Positions 17,701-25,832 of a stretch of 64,000 nt of DNA are shown piece by piece. The notes beneath the pieces are model-generated. The model was not told where the DNA came from, did no database searches, and saw only the letters and a list, made by a program, of their open reading frames with translations. The position numbers and the translations under genes were made by a program. The stretch is from Sphingosinicella sp. CPCC 101087 (GTDB lineage: Bacteria > Pseudomonadota > Alphaproteobacteria > Sphingomonadales > Sphingomonadaceae): contig NZ_SBFF01000005.1 in the NCBI RefSeq assembly GCF_004151485.1, positions 26,001 through 90,000 of the forward strand. The letters are read 5' to 3'. Position 1 is the first letter of the stretch, and each line of letters opens with the position of its first letter.

Positions 17701-17725
17701 CGTGGAGGTGATGCAGCTCCAGTAG
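14702..17725 (+). CDS. M16 zinc peptidase, two-unit, lipoprotein
   Basis: A 1007-residue protein with a lipoprotein signal peptide (LAGC, Cys19) and two M16 halves. The first half carries the inverted zinc motif HLFEH (101-105) and a downstream Glu in GVVQNEKRQ, so it is the active unit. The second half (from about residue 570, LSNGVRVTFARR) lacks HxxEH and is structural, as in fused bacterial M16 proteins. A Gly/Ser-rich linker (about 515-545) joins them. Probably degrades peptides in the periplasm, anchored to a membrane. The ATG at 14702 has GGGGAG upstream. It stands alone, with purK converging from the right. Confidence 0.9.
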   Translation: MRKLLTALAIAAGVTLAGCATTTGQAPQSAGLAAEAAAQPDVDPALRRLLDQVEIPYETFTLDNGLRVVVHEDRKAPVVAVSVWYNVGSKDEPAGRTGFAHLFEHMMFYGSENAPGNFFPRLEEIGATDWNGTTWFDRTNYFETVPTPALETALFLESDRMGHLLGAVTEEKLRNQIGVVQNEKRQGDNQPYGLVEYAQLENLFPEGHPYRHSTIGSMADLDAATLQTVHQWFRDKYGPNNAVLVLAGDIDTATARTLVQRYFGDIPRGPENVPAQADVPTLPARVDQVMHDQVATTRLYRNWVVPGIGHEDVVPLEIGASVLGGLASSRLDNILVRGEQTAVRVSAGVQVFHRVSMFEVQVDVKPGVDADAVSRRLDQIIDEFVAQGPTEDEVRRVVMQTVAGRIRGLEQVGGFGGKAVALAEGALYLDDPGFYRRQLEEYASATPAEVREAMQRWLSRPVYALHVVPGERGDYEESSAGQGSVMAPRTAVATASPVQPATHAPFYFRAPEAGEQPLAPLPRTGLAEVTAGSGGGSVVPSAESAQDGPRTFQGDRSRIPEVGTITDLDFPEVEHATLSNGVRVTFARRATVPVVRVSLQFDAGFSADPEGREGLQSLMAALLDEGTATRNSIQLAEEEERLGAAIGAGASIDRTSVGVSALVTNLGPSLDLLADIVKNPAFDPGEIERLRAQRLAQIASEQTQPTGIALRTLPPLLYGTQHPYGVPLTGSGTAGSVQAITREDIVAAHQSWLRPDNLEIFVVGDTTLEEITRELESRFGTWAVPAAPKGTKDFSRAIPPTRSRIVLIDRPQSPQSMILAGAVLPLKGTDDMLALLAANDALGGQASARLNMDIRETKGWGYGAFSFVNRVREHSPFIVFAPVQTNRTGESIAALQEQIRAFVGPRGVTAEELGRIVQGSVRGLPGSFETSDAVLGAIIENDLYERPADYQETLPGRYRALTAADLDRAARQAVDPDALVWVVVGDASQVRPQLDRLGLPVEVMQLQ

Positions 17726-17905
17726 GGCCTCGCGGGAAGCGGCGGGCGGGGGCTGGCCGACCCCGTCGTCATCTCGGCGGGGACCGGGTTCAAGCCGACC
17801 CAGCCGCTGAGGGGGAGCGATCTGGCGACGCCGGGCCATTGTCTTGATCCGCTTGGATGCCAGCCTCCGGCGGCATGACCAAGGGGAGAGGGCGGCCGGC
17901 GGGAC

Positions 17906-18988
17906 TTAGCCCCCGCTCAATCCCAGCAGCCGGGTCACATGCCCCATCTTGCGTCCCGGCCTCGCTTCGCGCTTGCCGTAGAGGTGCAGATGCGCCGTCC
18001 GGTCGGCAAGGATTTCGCGCCAGCCCGTGACTTCGTCGCCGATCAGGTTCCGCATCTCCACCCGCGGCGCCGCCAGGCCGACCGCCCCGAGCGGGAGGCC
18101 GCATATCGCTCTGATGTGGTTCTCGAACTGGGAAGTCAGCGAGCCCTCGATCGTCCAGTGGCCGCTATTGTGGACCCTCGGCGCCATTTCGTTGAACAGC
18201 GCTTCCTCACCGACTGCAAAGAATTCGAGCGTCAGCACGCCGACATAATCGAGCGAGTCCGCCACGCGACGCGCAAGCGCCTCGGCCTTCCCGATTGCCG
18301 GCTGAAGAGCCTTGTCGGCCGGGACCGTGGAGCGGTCGAGGATACCGCTTCGATGAACGTTGCGCGGCGAATCCCACACCGCCACCTCGCCCTCGGGGGA
18401 CCGGCACAGGAGGATGGAGAATTCGGCATCGAACTCGACCATCGCCTCGACGACGCAGGGCGCGCCTTTGACTTCTTTCCACGCTTTGGCCGCCTCCTTG
18501 ACGCTGCGGATGCGCACCTGGCCCTTGCCGTCATAACCGAAGCGTCGCGTCTTCAGGATCGCCGGCGTGCCGATCTCCTTGAGGGCCGCGGCGAGCGCCG
18601 TCTCGCCGTCGACGGCGGCAAAGGCAACCGGGCGCCCATTGTGGCCCTGGATGAAGCGCTTTTCGTTCAACCGGTCCTGGGCGATCTCGAGCGCCTGGCA
18701 TGGCGGATAGAGCGGCGCTTCGCCGGCAAGGGCGGCGAGCGGTCCGGCGGCGATATTCTCGAACTCGAAGGTCGCGACGTCGACCTCCGCGCCGAATCGG
18801 CGCAGCGCCGCCTCGTCGTCATAATCGCCACGGGTGAAATAAGCCGCCACCTCGGCCGCCGGCGGCGCCTCCTCCGGCGCGTAGATATGGCATTTATAGC
18901 CGAGCTGGGCGGCGGCGAGTGCCAGCATGCGACCGAGCTGGCCACCGCCGACAATGCCGATCGTGGAACCCGGCGGGACGATGGTCAT
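17906..18988 (-). CDS. purK: N5-carboxyaminoimidazole ribonucleotide synthase PurK
   Basis: A 360-residue ATP-grasp enzyme. The N-terminal GIVGGGQLGRML, the central TRRFGYDGKGQ glycine-rich loop and the C-terminal FNEMAPRVHNSGHWTIEG are family hallmarks. It carboxylates aminoimidazole ribonucleotide with bicarbonate and ATP in de novo purine synthesis, and its product goes to PurE. The start lies 22 bases after the purE stop on the same strand, so the two form the usual purE-purK operon. Length is normal for the family. Confidence 0.95.
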   Translation of the reverse strand: MTIVPPGSTIGIVGGGQLGRMLALAAAQLGYKCHIYAPEEAPPAAEVAAYFTRGDYDDEAALRRFGAEVDVATFEFENIAAGPLAALAGEAPLYPPCQALEIAQDRLNEKRFIQGHNGRPVAFAAVDGETALAAALKEIGTPAILKTRRFGYDGKGQVRIRSVKEAAKAWKEVKGAPCVVEAMVEFDAEFSILLCRSPEGEVAVWDSPRNVHRSGILDRSTVPADKALQPAIGKAEALARRVADSLDYVGVLTLEFFAVGEEALFNEMAPRVHNSGHWTIEGSLTSQFENHIRAICGLPLGAVGLAAPRVEMRNLIGDEVTGWREILADRTAHLHLYGKREARPGRKMGHVTRLLGLSGG

Positions 18989-19010
18989 GAGGACGTCACA
19001 GGAAGGCCGG

Positions 19011-19499
19011 TCATTCGGGCAGCTCTGCGACAGCGTCGGTCTGCCGGGCGCGCCATGCGTCGAGCCGCCCCGCCAGACCCGCGTCGGCCGTGGCGAGGAT
19101 CGACGCCGCCATCAGTCCGGCGTTGGCCGCCCCGGCCTTGCCGATCGCCAGGGTGCCCACCGGGATCCCGGCCGGCATCTGAACGATCGACAGGAGGCTG
19201 TCGAGGCCGGAGAGTGCGGAGGATTCGACCGGCACGCCGAGCACCGGCAGCCGGGTCATGGACGCCGTCATTCCCGGCAGGTGGGCCGCCCCGCCTGCGC
19301 CGGCGACGATCGCCTTCAAGCCCCGCTCCGCTGCGCTTCGGGCATATTCGTAGAGCCGTTCCGGCGTGCGATGGGCGGAAACCACCCGCGTCTCGTAGGG
19401 CACGTCGAGCGCCTCGAGCATGTCGGCGGCGTGGCGCATCGTCTCCCAGTCGGAGCGGCTGCCCATGATGATCCCGACCAGGGGCGCTTGCACTGCCAT
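19011..19499 (-). CDS. purE: N5-carboxyaminoimidazole ribonucleotide mutase PurE
   Basis: A 162-residue class I PurE with [12 protein letters not shown] at the N-terminus (phosphate and substrate loop), [11 protein letters not shown] carrying the catalytic His, and [12 protein letters not shown]. It converts N5-CAIR to CAIR. The ATG at 19499 gives the normal family length; the frame extends upstream without family similarity. First gene of the operon, divergent from the degenerate GGDEF gene 147 bases away. Confidence 0.95.
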   Translation of the reverse strand: MAVQAPLVGIIMGSRSDWETMRHAADMLEALDVPYETRVVSAHRTPERLYEYARSAAERGLKAIVAGAGGAAHLPGMTASMTRLPVLGVPVESSALSGLDSLLSIVQMPAGIPVGTLAIGKAGAANAGLMAASILATADAGLAGRLDAWRARQTDAVAELPE

Positions 19500-19646
19500 C
19501 TGCCTTCCGTCCGCTCCGTGAGCGCCATACCTATCCAGCGCGGTCGACAAGGGCAACGGCGCTTCGCTGCCCGACAGGTTTCCGCTCGACGGGTTGCCTT
19601 TCGGTCTTCGCCGCTTGTTAACCCTCTCGGCGCTACATCCATCCGA

Positions 19647-20258
19647 ATGGCGCCCCCCATCGACATTCACGGGTCCATCCCGCCCGAGCAGCTCACGCCG
19701 CAGGTGCGCGAGGCGCTCGGCCGGTTGGCTGACGAGAATGCGCTGCTACGCGCGGCGCTTGCCGAAAGCCGCGCGCGGATCGGGGACCTCGAGCAGGTAG
19801 CCGACAGCGATCCCGTCACCGGCCTACCCGGACCGGGCGAGCTCGAGCGTCAGCTCGACCGCGCGGTCGGCCAAGCCGATCGTCATGGCACGCCGTCGGC
19901 GCTCATCACGATCGATCTCAAGGGCCTCGCCGCAATCAACGAACGGCACGGCCGGATCGCCGGCGACGCCGCGCTCGCCCATGTGGCCAGGCTGCTCCAG
20001 TCGCTGATCCGCTCCAGCGACGTCGCTGCCCGCATCGGCCGAGGCTTCGGCCTCTTGCTCGACCATCTCGATCCCGATTCGGCGATGGATACCGGCGAGC
20101 GAATCGCCCGCTACATCGCCGAGCGCCCGCTTGACCTCGGCCACACGACGGTGGGCGTCGAGGCAACGATCGGCGTCGCCACGATTCTTCCCGGCGACAG
20201 AGCCCAAGACGTCCTCGCCCGCGCCGACCGAAACCTGCAGCGCATCAAGGAATTCTGA
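19647..20258 (+). CDS. Degenerate GGDEF-domain protein
   Basis: A 203-residue soluble protein. A short coiled segment (about residues 20-50) is followed by a GGDEF-fold domain starting [13 protein letters not shown] (family: DPLTGLxNR). The catalytic signature is replaced by GRGFG at 131-135, and the metal site reads TIDLKG, so cyclase activity is not expected. It may bind GTP or c-di-GMP or act as an adaptor. The ATG is at 19647, without a strong ribosome-binding site. It has no operon partner and converges with gpmA. Confidence 0.75.
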   Translation: MAPPIDIHGSIPPEQLTPQVREALGRLADENALLRAALAESRARIGDLEQVADSDPVTGLPGPGELERQLDRAVGQADRHGTPSALITIDLKGLAAINERHGRIAGDAALAHVARLLQSLIRSSDVAARIGRGFGLLLDHLDPDSAMDTGERIARYIAERPLDLGHTTVGVEATIGVATILPGDRAQDVLARADRNLQRIKEF

Positions 20259-20336
20259 ACACCGGCTTGGCCGGACGATTGGTCGGTCCGGGCGCCGCCG
20301 CAGGCGGGCTCTAGGCCGGCATGAAGCTGGCCCCGA

Positions 20337-21023
20337 CTATCGGTCCTTCAGATAATATCGCTCGACCGCGTTCAGGCCCTCGTCCAGCTCGTAGACGATC
20401 GGTTGGCCGGTGGGGATTTCCAGCCCGGTAATCTCGTCGTCCGGGATCGCCGACAGATGCTTGACCAGCGCCCGCAGCGAATTGCCGTGGGCGGAGATCA
20501 GCACCCGCTCGCCCGCCCGGAGCGCAGGCGCGATCCTGTCATTCCAATAGGGCAGCACCCGTTCGATCGTGTGCTTGAGGCTCTCGGTCGTCGGCACCTC
20601 TACCCCCGCATAGCGGCGGTCGTTGGCGAGGTCATATTCGCTGCCCGGCTCCATCGCCGGCGGCGGTATATCGAACGAGCGGCGCCAGATATGGACTTGT
20701 TCGGTGCCGTGCTTCGCCGCAGTCTCGGCCTTGTCGAGACCGGTAAGGCCGCCATAGTGGCGCTCGTTCAGCCGCCAATGCTTCTCTTCGGGAAGCCAGA
20801 GCCGGCCCATCGCCTCCAGGGCGATGTGGAGAGTCTTGATCGCCCGCGTCTGGACGCTCGTGAAGCACAGGTCGAAGTCGAAGCCCCGGGCCGCGAGCAG
20901 CTCGCCCGCAGCCTTCGCCTCGGCCGTCCCTTGTTCGGTGAGATCGACATCCCACCAGCCGGTGAAGCGATTTTCAAGGTTCCAGGCCGACTGGCCGTGG
21001 CGGATCAGAACCAGCCGGGGCAT
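20337..21023 (-). CDS. gpmA: 2,3-bisphosphoglycerate-dependent phosphoglycerate mutase
   Basis: A 228-residue enzyme with the histidine-phosphatase signature [19 protein letters not shown] (catalytic His near residue 8), [14 protein letters not shown] and the second active-site His in [15 protein letters not shown]. It interconverts 3- and 2-phosphoglycerate in glycolysis and gluconeogenesis. Its ATG shares one base with the stop of the upstream carboxypeptidase gene (TAATG), so the two are co-transcribed. Length is slightly below the E. coli enzyme (250). Confidence 0.95.
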   Translation of the reverse strand: MPRLVLIRHGQSAWNLENRFTGWWDVDLTEQGTAEAKAAGELLAARGFDFDLCFTSVQTRAIKTLHIALEAMGRLWLPEEKHWRLNERHYGGLTGLDKAETAAKHGTEQVHIWRRSFDIPPPAMEPGSEYDLANDRRYAGVEVPTTESLKHTIERVLPYWNDRIAPALRAGERVLISAHGNSLRALVKHLSAIPDDEITGLEIPTGQPIVYELDEGLNAVERYYLKDR

Positions 21024-22156
21024 TAGCGACGATACTCCTTCACCCTGCCGACAATCGCGTGCAGCGCGTCCAGGCAGGCGCGCGCCAGCAGCCGGCAGCG
21101 CTCGGGCGACCAGCCGTAGACCGGGTCAGGAAGGTCGTCATTGTCCTTGAACGGCATCTCCAGGGTCATCGAGCAGGCGCCGAACCGCTCGGCGAGCTGA
21201 GCCGTCGACATGGACAGATTGGCCTCGCCGGGCCTTGGAATCTCATAGCCCTTCTCGGTCTGGAAGTCGGGCGAGATCCGCACCAGTGCCGCGCTGAAGG
21301 CGTCGAACAGGTCCTGCTGCTCGCGCTTCCAGCTCGGAATTCCCTCGAACCCTGCAAGAAAGCTGGCGGCGATCGCTTCATCGCCATGAACGTCCATCGC
21401 GAAATCGACCCCGGTCTTCTTCATCTCCTCCAGCACGTGAAGCACCTCGGGGCTGCGTTCCAGGCTCGGCGCGTGCCATTCGCGATTGAGGTTCACGCCG
21501 GCGGCATTGGTGCGCAGGTGTCCGCGGCGCGATCCGTCCGGGTTCATGTTGGGAACGATGTGGAAGGTTGCCTGCTCGCGAAGCCGCCGCGTGACCGGAT
21601 CGGAATCGTCGAGCAGCCGCTCGATCGCGCCTTCCATCCAATATTCGGCCATCGTCTCGCCAGGGTGCTGACGCGCATAAAGCCAGACCTGAAGCGGCCC
21701 CCCGGGCAGGCGGAAATAATCCAGCTCCTGGCCGTCGAGCGTCTGGCCGAGCGACCGGTACTCGACTCCTTCCACGGCGGCCGCCGAGGCGACGAGGTCG
21801 TGGTGCCGTTCCATCGTATAGGGGGCGAAATAAGCGAACCAGACGCTGTCCGAAGTCGGTGTCGTGCGCAGGGTCAGGACGCCGTCCGCGTAGCTGCAGT
21901 CGATCCGCTTCCAATCTTCCCGATCGTAGGACATGCAGGCGCGGTAATTGTGCCAGCCGTGCGGGTAGGCCGAACCGGAAGCGTTGGTCAGTCGCAGCTC
22001 GAGCGGGCGGCCGGCGCCTCCGGTCACGCGGAAGTAGAACCATTGGTAGAAGTCCGACTGGTGGTCCCGGACGATCTCGAGGTCCAGGCGATCGCCATCG
22101 GCGGAGATCAGGCGAATGTTGCCGCCATCGAAGGCGCTCGAAACGGATAGGGTCAT
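21023..22156 (-). CDS. M14-family zinc carboxypeptidase (cytosolic carboxypeptidase-like)
   Basis: A 377-residue protein. Residues 1-120 form the beta-rich N-terminal domain of CCP-like M14 enzymes. The peptidase domain shows the zinc ligands in [16 protein letters not shown] (HxxE) and FAMDVHGDE, the [23 protein letters not shown] block, and the catalytic Glu in [10 protein letters not shown]. There is no signal peptide, so it is probably cytoplasmic; peptide substrates are unknown. It overlaps gpmA by one base, an uncommon pairing of a peptidase with a glycolytic enzyme. Confidence 0.88.
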   Translation of the reverse strand: MTLSVSSAFDGGNIRLISADGDRLDLEIVRDHQSDFYQWFYFRVTGGAGRPLELRLTNASGSAYPHGWHNYRACMSYDREDWKRIDCSYADGVLTLRTTPTSDSVWFAYFAPYTMERHHDLVASAAAVEGVEYRSLGQTLDGQELDYFRLPGGPLQVWLYARQHPGETMAEYWMEGAIERLLDDSDPVTRRLREQATFHIVPNMNPDGSRRGHLRTNAAGVNLNREWHAPSLERSPEVLHVLEEMKKTGVDFAMDVHGDEAIAASFLAGFEGIPSWKREQQDLFDAFSAALVRISPDFQTEKGYEIPRPGEANLSMSTAQLAERFGACSMTLEMPFKDNDDLPDPVYGWSPERCRLLARACLDALHAIVGRVKEYRR

Positions 22157-22221
22157 GGGGTTCCCATAGTCAGAGGGCGCGGAACGGGGAAGTCCCCAGG
22201 AGCGCCAGACGGAGGCGGGCC

Positions 22222-22842
22222 TCAGCGCACCAATATGGTCGCGCCGGACTCCCCGGGAAAGTCGCTGAACAAAGCCCAGGCCAGGCGGTCGACCGCGGCG
22301 ACGGAGCTGGCGAGCGGCGCATCGCCGCGCGCCTCGAGCCGCGCCCGTCCCTCCCAGGCAATGGTCGCATCGGATCTGCGCTGGATTCGGACCGAGAGTT
22401 CAGTGAGCACGATCTCGCCCGAGCTGGGGCCGCCGACCGGGATGGTTGCGCCGAGGCCGACGCCGACGCCGCTTCGATAGCCGCCGGTGCCGCCGCCGAA
22501 GCCGATGCTGAGTCCTGAGCGGGAACGCTGGGCCAGGCGGCTGCCCTGCGCGACCCGGATCACGGCCACCTGCTCGGTATTGACGTTGCCGGGTGCCACG
22601 ACCCAGCCGAGCCGGCGCAGCTCGCGCGCCACCGAGGCCGCCTGCTGGGAGAATTCAAGACTGTTCGCCTCGGCCGGGTCTGCCGCCTCGACCGCGATCT
22701 CCCCGCGCGCAATCGGCTGGCCGAGATGGAAGCGAGTGACCGACACCCCCTGCTGGACTCCCCGGCCCTGATCGGTGGTCTGGCAGCCGCCGACGAGCAA
22801 AAGCGCGACGAGGAGCGTACTTACTGCCGCGAGTTGCTTCAT
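22222..22842 (-). CDS. DUF4136-like lipoprotein
   Basis: A 206-residue protein with a lipoprotein signal peptide (LLVGGC, Cys at 20), then a domain starting VTRFHLGQPIARGEI and a glycine-rich middle part (SIGFGGGTGGYRSGVGVGLG) resembling DUF4136 proteins, which are predicted outer-membrane or periplasmic. Function unknown. The ATG has a strong AGGAGGAGG box upstream. It shares a 92-base divergent spacer with galE. Confidence 0.7.
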   Translation of the reverse strand: MKQLAAVSTLLVALLLVGGCQTTDQGRGVQQGVSVTRFHLGQPIARGEIAVEAADPAEANSLEFSQQAASVARELRRLGWVVAPGNVNTEQVAVIRVAQGSRLAQRSRSGLSIGFGGGTGGYRSGVGVGLGATIPVGGPSSGEIVLTELSVRIQRRSDATIAWEGRARLEARGDAPLASSVAAVDRLAWALFSDFPGESGATILVR

Positions 22843-22934
22843 CACCCACCTCCTCCTCAGCGCACGGGACTGTATAGGACCTGAAACGAGCCTGGAACAT
22901 ATTCGCTGCATCGCACAGCGGGGTGGGAGGAAAG

Positions 22935-23948
22935 ATGACGAAGGAAGATCGCGTGCCGGTGCTGGTGACCGGCGGCGCCGGCTATATCGGCAGCCACGCC
23001 GTGCTCGCTTTGCTCGATTCGGGCTGGCCGGTGGTGGTGATCGACAATCTGTCTACCGGCTTCGAATGGGCGGTCCCGCGCGAGGCGGTCTTCGCCTGCG
23101 GCGACATTGCGGACCAGGCGCTGGTCGCCGATCTGATCGAGAAGCACCGGATCGGCGCAGTGATGCACTTCGCCGGGTCGGTCGTCGTGCCCGAATCCGT
23201 CGTCGACCCGCTCAAATATTATGAGAACAATACGGTGAAGAGCCGCGCGCTGATCGAAGCGGCCGTGCGCGGCGGCGTGCGCCACTTCATCTTCTCGTCC
23301 ACCGCGGCCACCTACGGCATTCCGGACGAGGTGCCGGTGCGCGAGGCCGCCCGAACCGAACCGATCAACCCCTATGGCTGGTCCAAGCTGATGACGGAGC
23401 GGATGCTGACCGACGTTGCGGCCGCCCACCCGATGAACTTCTGTGCCCTTCGCTATTTCAACGTCGCCGGCGCCGACCCCCAGGGCCGTTCGGGCCAGTC
23501 GACCGCCGGGGCCACGCACCTCATCAAGGTCGCGGTGGAAGCGGCAAGCGGCAAGCGCGGCCATGTCGACGTGTTCGGCACCGACTATGACACGCCCGAC
23601 GGAACCGGCGTGCGCGACTATATCCATGTCAGCGATCTCGCCGCCGCCCATGTATTGGCGCTCGAGCTGCTGATCGGCGAGCCGAGTGCGAGCCACGTGA
23701 TGAATTGCGGCTATGGCCGGGGCTTTTCGGTGCTCGAAGTGCTGGACGCCGTCGATCGCGCGACCAACGTGACGATCGAGCGCCGCCTTGCGCCCCGACG
23801 CGCCGGCGATCCGCCGCGGCTCGTCGCAGACAACCGGCGGATCCTCGCCACCCTGCCCTGGCGGCCGGAACGCGACCGGCTCGACACCATCGTGGCAGAT
23901 GCGCTCGCGTGGGAACGGCATTTGGCTGACCGCGGCCTGGGCAACTGA
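22935..23948 (+). CDS. galE: UDP-glucose 4-epimerase
   Basis: A 337-residue extended short-chain dehydrogenase. The Rossmann motif VTGGAGYIGSH is near residues 11-21, FSSTAATYG carries the catalytic Ser, and NPYGWSKLMTE carries the Tyr and Lys. RYFNVAGADP and the GVRDYIHVSDLA motif are GalE-typical. It interconverts UDP-glucose and UDP-galactose and may supply UDP-galactose to the polysaccharide pathway about 10 kb away. The ATG at 22935 has GGGAGG upstream; four residues further upstream are in frame but less likely. Confidence 0.93.
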   Translation: MTKEDRVPVLVTGGAGYIGSHAVLALLDSGWPVVVIDNLSTGFEWAVPREAVFACGDIADQALVADLIEKHRIGAVMHFAGSVVVPESVVDPLKYYENNTVKSRALIEAAVRGGVRHFIFSSTAATYGIPDEVPVREAARTEPINPYGWSKLMTERMLTDVAAAHPMNFCALRYFNVAGADPQGRSGQSTAGATHLIKVAVEAASGKRGHVDVFGTDYDTPDGTGVRDYIHVSDLAAAHVLALELLIGEPSASHVMNCGYGRGFSVLEVLDAVDRATNVTIERRLAPRRAGDPPRLVADNRRILATLPWRPERDRLDTIVADALAWERHLADRGLGN

Positions 23949-24197
23949 TTCCCGCGCGTGATTCCCTCGTGGGCTGAACCGCTGCGCGCTATGCTGGAAT
24001 GAACTGCCAATCCGGCGCGCCGGCTTGGCATAAGCCTGCTGCGCCGAGCCGGCAGGGGAGTGCGATCGTGCAAAGTTGAACGCGCCCGCGCTCGCGCATT
24101 GCGGTGGCGTCCGCGCCGGGTCATTCTTGCCGCATTGACGGGGATGCGAAGGGGTCGCGACGATCCGCCGAGGCCCCTGTCCGAAATGGTCCCCTAG
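23949..24197 (+). other. Gene-free stretch ahead of a strong terminator (possible sRNA)
   Basis: About 250 bases between galE and the terminator at 24198 hold no convincing coding frame. The region is rich in self-complementary blocks (for example around GGCGCGCCGGC near 24018, and GCGACGATCCGCCGAGGCCCC near the end, close to the terminator). It could be the galE 3' UTR or a separate small RNA. No known RNA family was recognised. Confidence 0.25.
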
Positions 24198-24224
24198 CCC
24201 CCGGTCTCCCCGGGGGTTCTTTTT
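24198..24224 (+). terminator. Intrinsic terminator after galE
   Basis: A 7-base GC stem (CCCCCGG / CCGGGGG) with a 5-base loop is followed at once by TTCTTTTT on the plus strand. This is the clearest Rho-independent terminator in the window. It ends transcription coming from galE, or from a small RNA just upstream, before the converging lrp gene. Confidence 0.85.
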
Positions 24225-24250
24225 CCGGCCGAGCGGCCGGAGCGAGCCGG

Positions 24251-24736
24251 TCAGGTTGCAACCGGGTTCGGGTCCTGGAGCTGGCGCTGCAGCGGATAGG
24301 CAGTCGTGCTCTTCACCCGCTCCATGGCGAAGCGGGAGGTGACGTTCTTGAGCGGCACCTCGGCGATCAGGCGTCGATAGAAATCGTCATACTCACCCAT
24401 GCTGCCGACGGCGACGCGCAGCATGTAGTCGACGTCTCCGGCCATCCGGTACACCTCCATAACCTCCGGCATCGCCGCGACCGTTTCGGCGAAGCCGCCC
24501 AACCATTCCGGCGAATGATCGGCGGCCTCAATCTCGACGAACACCGAAAGGCCGAGCCCGATCGAATCGGGGTCGAGGATCGCGACCCGGCGCTGGATCA
24601 CGCCCTGTGCCTCGAGCTTCTGGATCCGACGCCAGCATGGCGTTTGCGACAGATTGACGCGCGAGGCCACCTCGGCCACCGGCAGCGAAGCATCCTCCTG
24701 GAGGATGGCGAGAATCTTGATATCGGTGCGGTCCAT
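24251..24736 (-). CDS. Lrp/AsnC family transcriptional regulator
   Basis: A 161-residue regulator. The N-terminal winged HTH (about 1-60; DIKILAILQEDASLPVAEVASRV, LSQTPCWRRIQKLE) is followed by the RAM/AsnC ligand-binding domain (VFVEIEAADHSPEW, VMEVYRMAGDVDYMLRV). It probably senses an amino acid and controls amino-acid metabolism genes. A perfect dyad 19 bases upstream of its start suggests autoregulation. Divergent from rpmJ. The specific regulon is unknown. Confidence 0.9.
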   Translation of the reverse strand: MDRTDIKILAILQEDASLPVAEVASRVNLSQTPCWRRIQKLEAQGVIQRRVAILDPDSIGLGLSVFVEIEAADHSPEWLGGFAETVAAMPEVMEVYRMAGDVDYMLRVAVGSMGEYDDFYRRLIAEVPLKNVTSRFAMERVKSTTAYPLQRQLQDPNPVAT

Positions 24737-24754
24737 GAGTGCCTGATGCCTGAA

Positions 24755-24771
24755 TTGGAAGGATCTTCCAA
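24755..24771. promoter_or_regulatory. TTGGAAG-GAT-CTTCCAA dyad at lrp promoter
   Basis: Perfect 7-base arms with a 3-base centre lie directly upstream of the Lrp-type gene. The 17-base size and position fit an autoregulatory operator of an Lrp/AsnC protein, a family known to bind such dyads and usually to control its own gene. The binding protein is inferred from position only. Confidence 0.55.
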
Positions 24772-24929
24772 CAGGGCAGTTGTTTCAGAGGCCAGGGAGC
24801 ATAGGATTGCTGCCGTCGGCCCGGGGCGAAACCCCACCGCCATGCTTGACTTGGGGGGCCTCGCTGACTAGGTGAGCGCCTCGCTTTCCGGCAACAGCAT
24901 AGCACAGAGACAGGCAGGGCGTCCCAGCC

Positions 24930-25055
24930 ATGAAGATCCGCAACTCGTTGAAGTCCCTCAAGTCGCGCCATCGCGACTGCCGCGTGATCCGCCGCCGGGG
25001 CCGCACCTACGTCATCAACAAGACGAACCGCCGCTTCAAGGCGCGCCAGGGCTGA
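24930..25055 (+). CDS. rpmJ: 50S ribosomal protein L36, zinc-free (YkgO-like) form
   Basis: A 41-residue basic protein, [20 protein letters not shown] followed by [21 protein letters not shown]. It matches L36 of the longer type that has a single Cys instead of the CxxC...CxxxxH zinc site of the 37-residue form. It belongs to the large ribosomal subunit. The frame is too short to stand out by length alone, but the identity is unambiguous. ATG start; a TTGACT hexamer 79 bases upstream could be a -35 element but no good -10 follows. Confidence 0.93.
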   Translation: MKIRNSLKSLKSRHRDCRVIRRRGRTYVINKTNRRFKARQG

Positions 25056-25113
25056 GGCTCCGCGCCGTCGGCATCATGGTCGACCGATCCCCAGCGAAAG
25101 TCGGGGAGCCGTC

Positions 25114-25737
25114 ATGAGTCTGCCCGAGTCCCCGCCGGCTGCCGTCATCTTCGATGTCGGCAATGTTCTCTACGGATGGGATCCCGACAGTTTCCTGGTG
25201 CGGCAGATCGCCGACGACGAAGCGCGGATGCGCTTCATCGAGGATACCGGCCTTTGGCAATGGCACGAGTCGCTTGACGGCGGCCGGCCCTATGACGAAG
25301 CGGCGTCCGAACTTTCCGAGAAATTTCCCGAATATGCCCATCTGATCGCCGCCTGGGGCGAGCGATTCGGCGAGACGATCACCGATCCGGTTGCGGGCAT
25401 GCCGGCGATCGTCGACGAGCTCCACGCCCGCGGCGTGCCGCTCTACGCGATCACCAATTTCTCGGCCGATTTCTGGCCGCCCTTCCATGCCCGGGAACGA
25501 GACTTCTTCGCGCGCTTCCGGGACATCGTCGTGTCGGGCGAGGTCAAGCTGCTCAAGCCGGATCCGGCCATCTACTTTCTTGCGCTCGATCGCTTCGGTC
25601 TTCGCCCGGAGGATGCTTTATTCGTCGACGACCGGCTCATCAACGTCGAGGCCGCGGCCGCGGTCGGCCTCCACGCCCATCTCTTTACCACCGCCGAGGA
25701 GCTACGTGCCCGGTTGGAGGCGGAGCGCCTGCTCTAG
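25114..25737 (+). CDS. HAD-superfamily hydrolase (HAD-IA, YihX-like)
   Basis: A 207-residue phosphatase-type protein. Motif I is AVIFDVGNVLYGWD (nucleophile Asp14), where Gly replaces the usual second Asp, as in the FDxGNVL subgroup that includes YihX. Motif II is in LYAITNFSAD, motif III Lys in EVKLLKPDP, motif IV LFVDDRLINVEAA. Probably dephosphorylates a small sugar phosphate or similar; substrate unknown. It starts 58 bases after rpmJ and may share its transcript. Confidence 0.85.
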   Translation: MSLPESPPAAVIFDVGNVLYGWDPDSFLVRQIADDEARMRFIEDTGLWQWHESLDGGRPYDEAASELSEKFPEYAHLIAAWGERFGETITDPVAGMPAIVDELHARGVPLYAITNFSADFWPPFHARERDFFARFRDIVVSGEVKLLKPDPAIYFLALDRFGLRPEDALFVDDRLINVEAAAAVGLHAHLFTTAEELRARLEAERLL

Positions 25738-25832
25738 CCTCCGGGTTCGAAAGACCGGCAACTCTCCGGCGCCTCGTGCTTTCTCCCAGCGGTGAGACGA
25801 ATACGACCCTTCGCTGCGATACCCGGTGCGCG

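Noticed and set aside
17858..17880. Short inverted repeat ATGCC...GGCAT in the M16-purK spacer
   Set aside because: Resembles fragments of common extragenic repeats, but only one copy is seen in this window and the arms are short, so it cannot be supported.
24846..24874. TTGACT and TAGGTG as a promoter for rpmJ
   Set aside because: The -35 match is good but the -10 match is poor at every allowed spacing; not listed as a feature.
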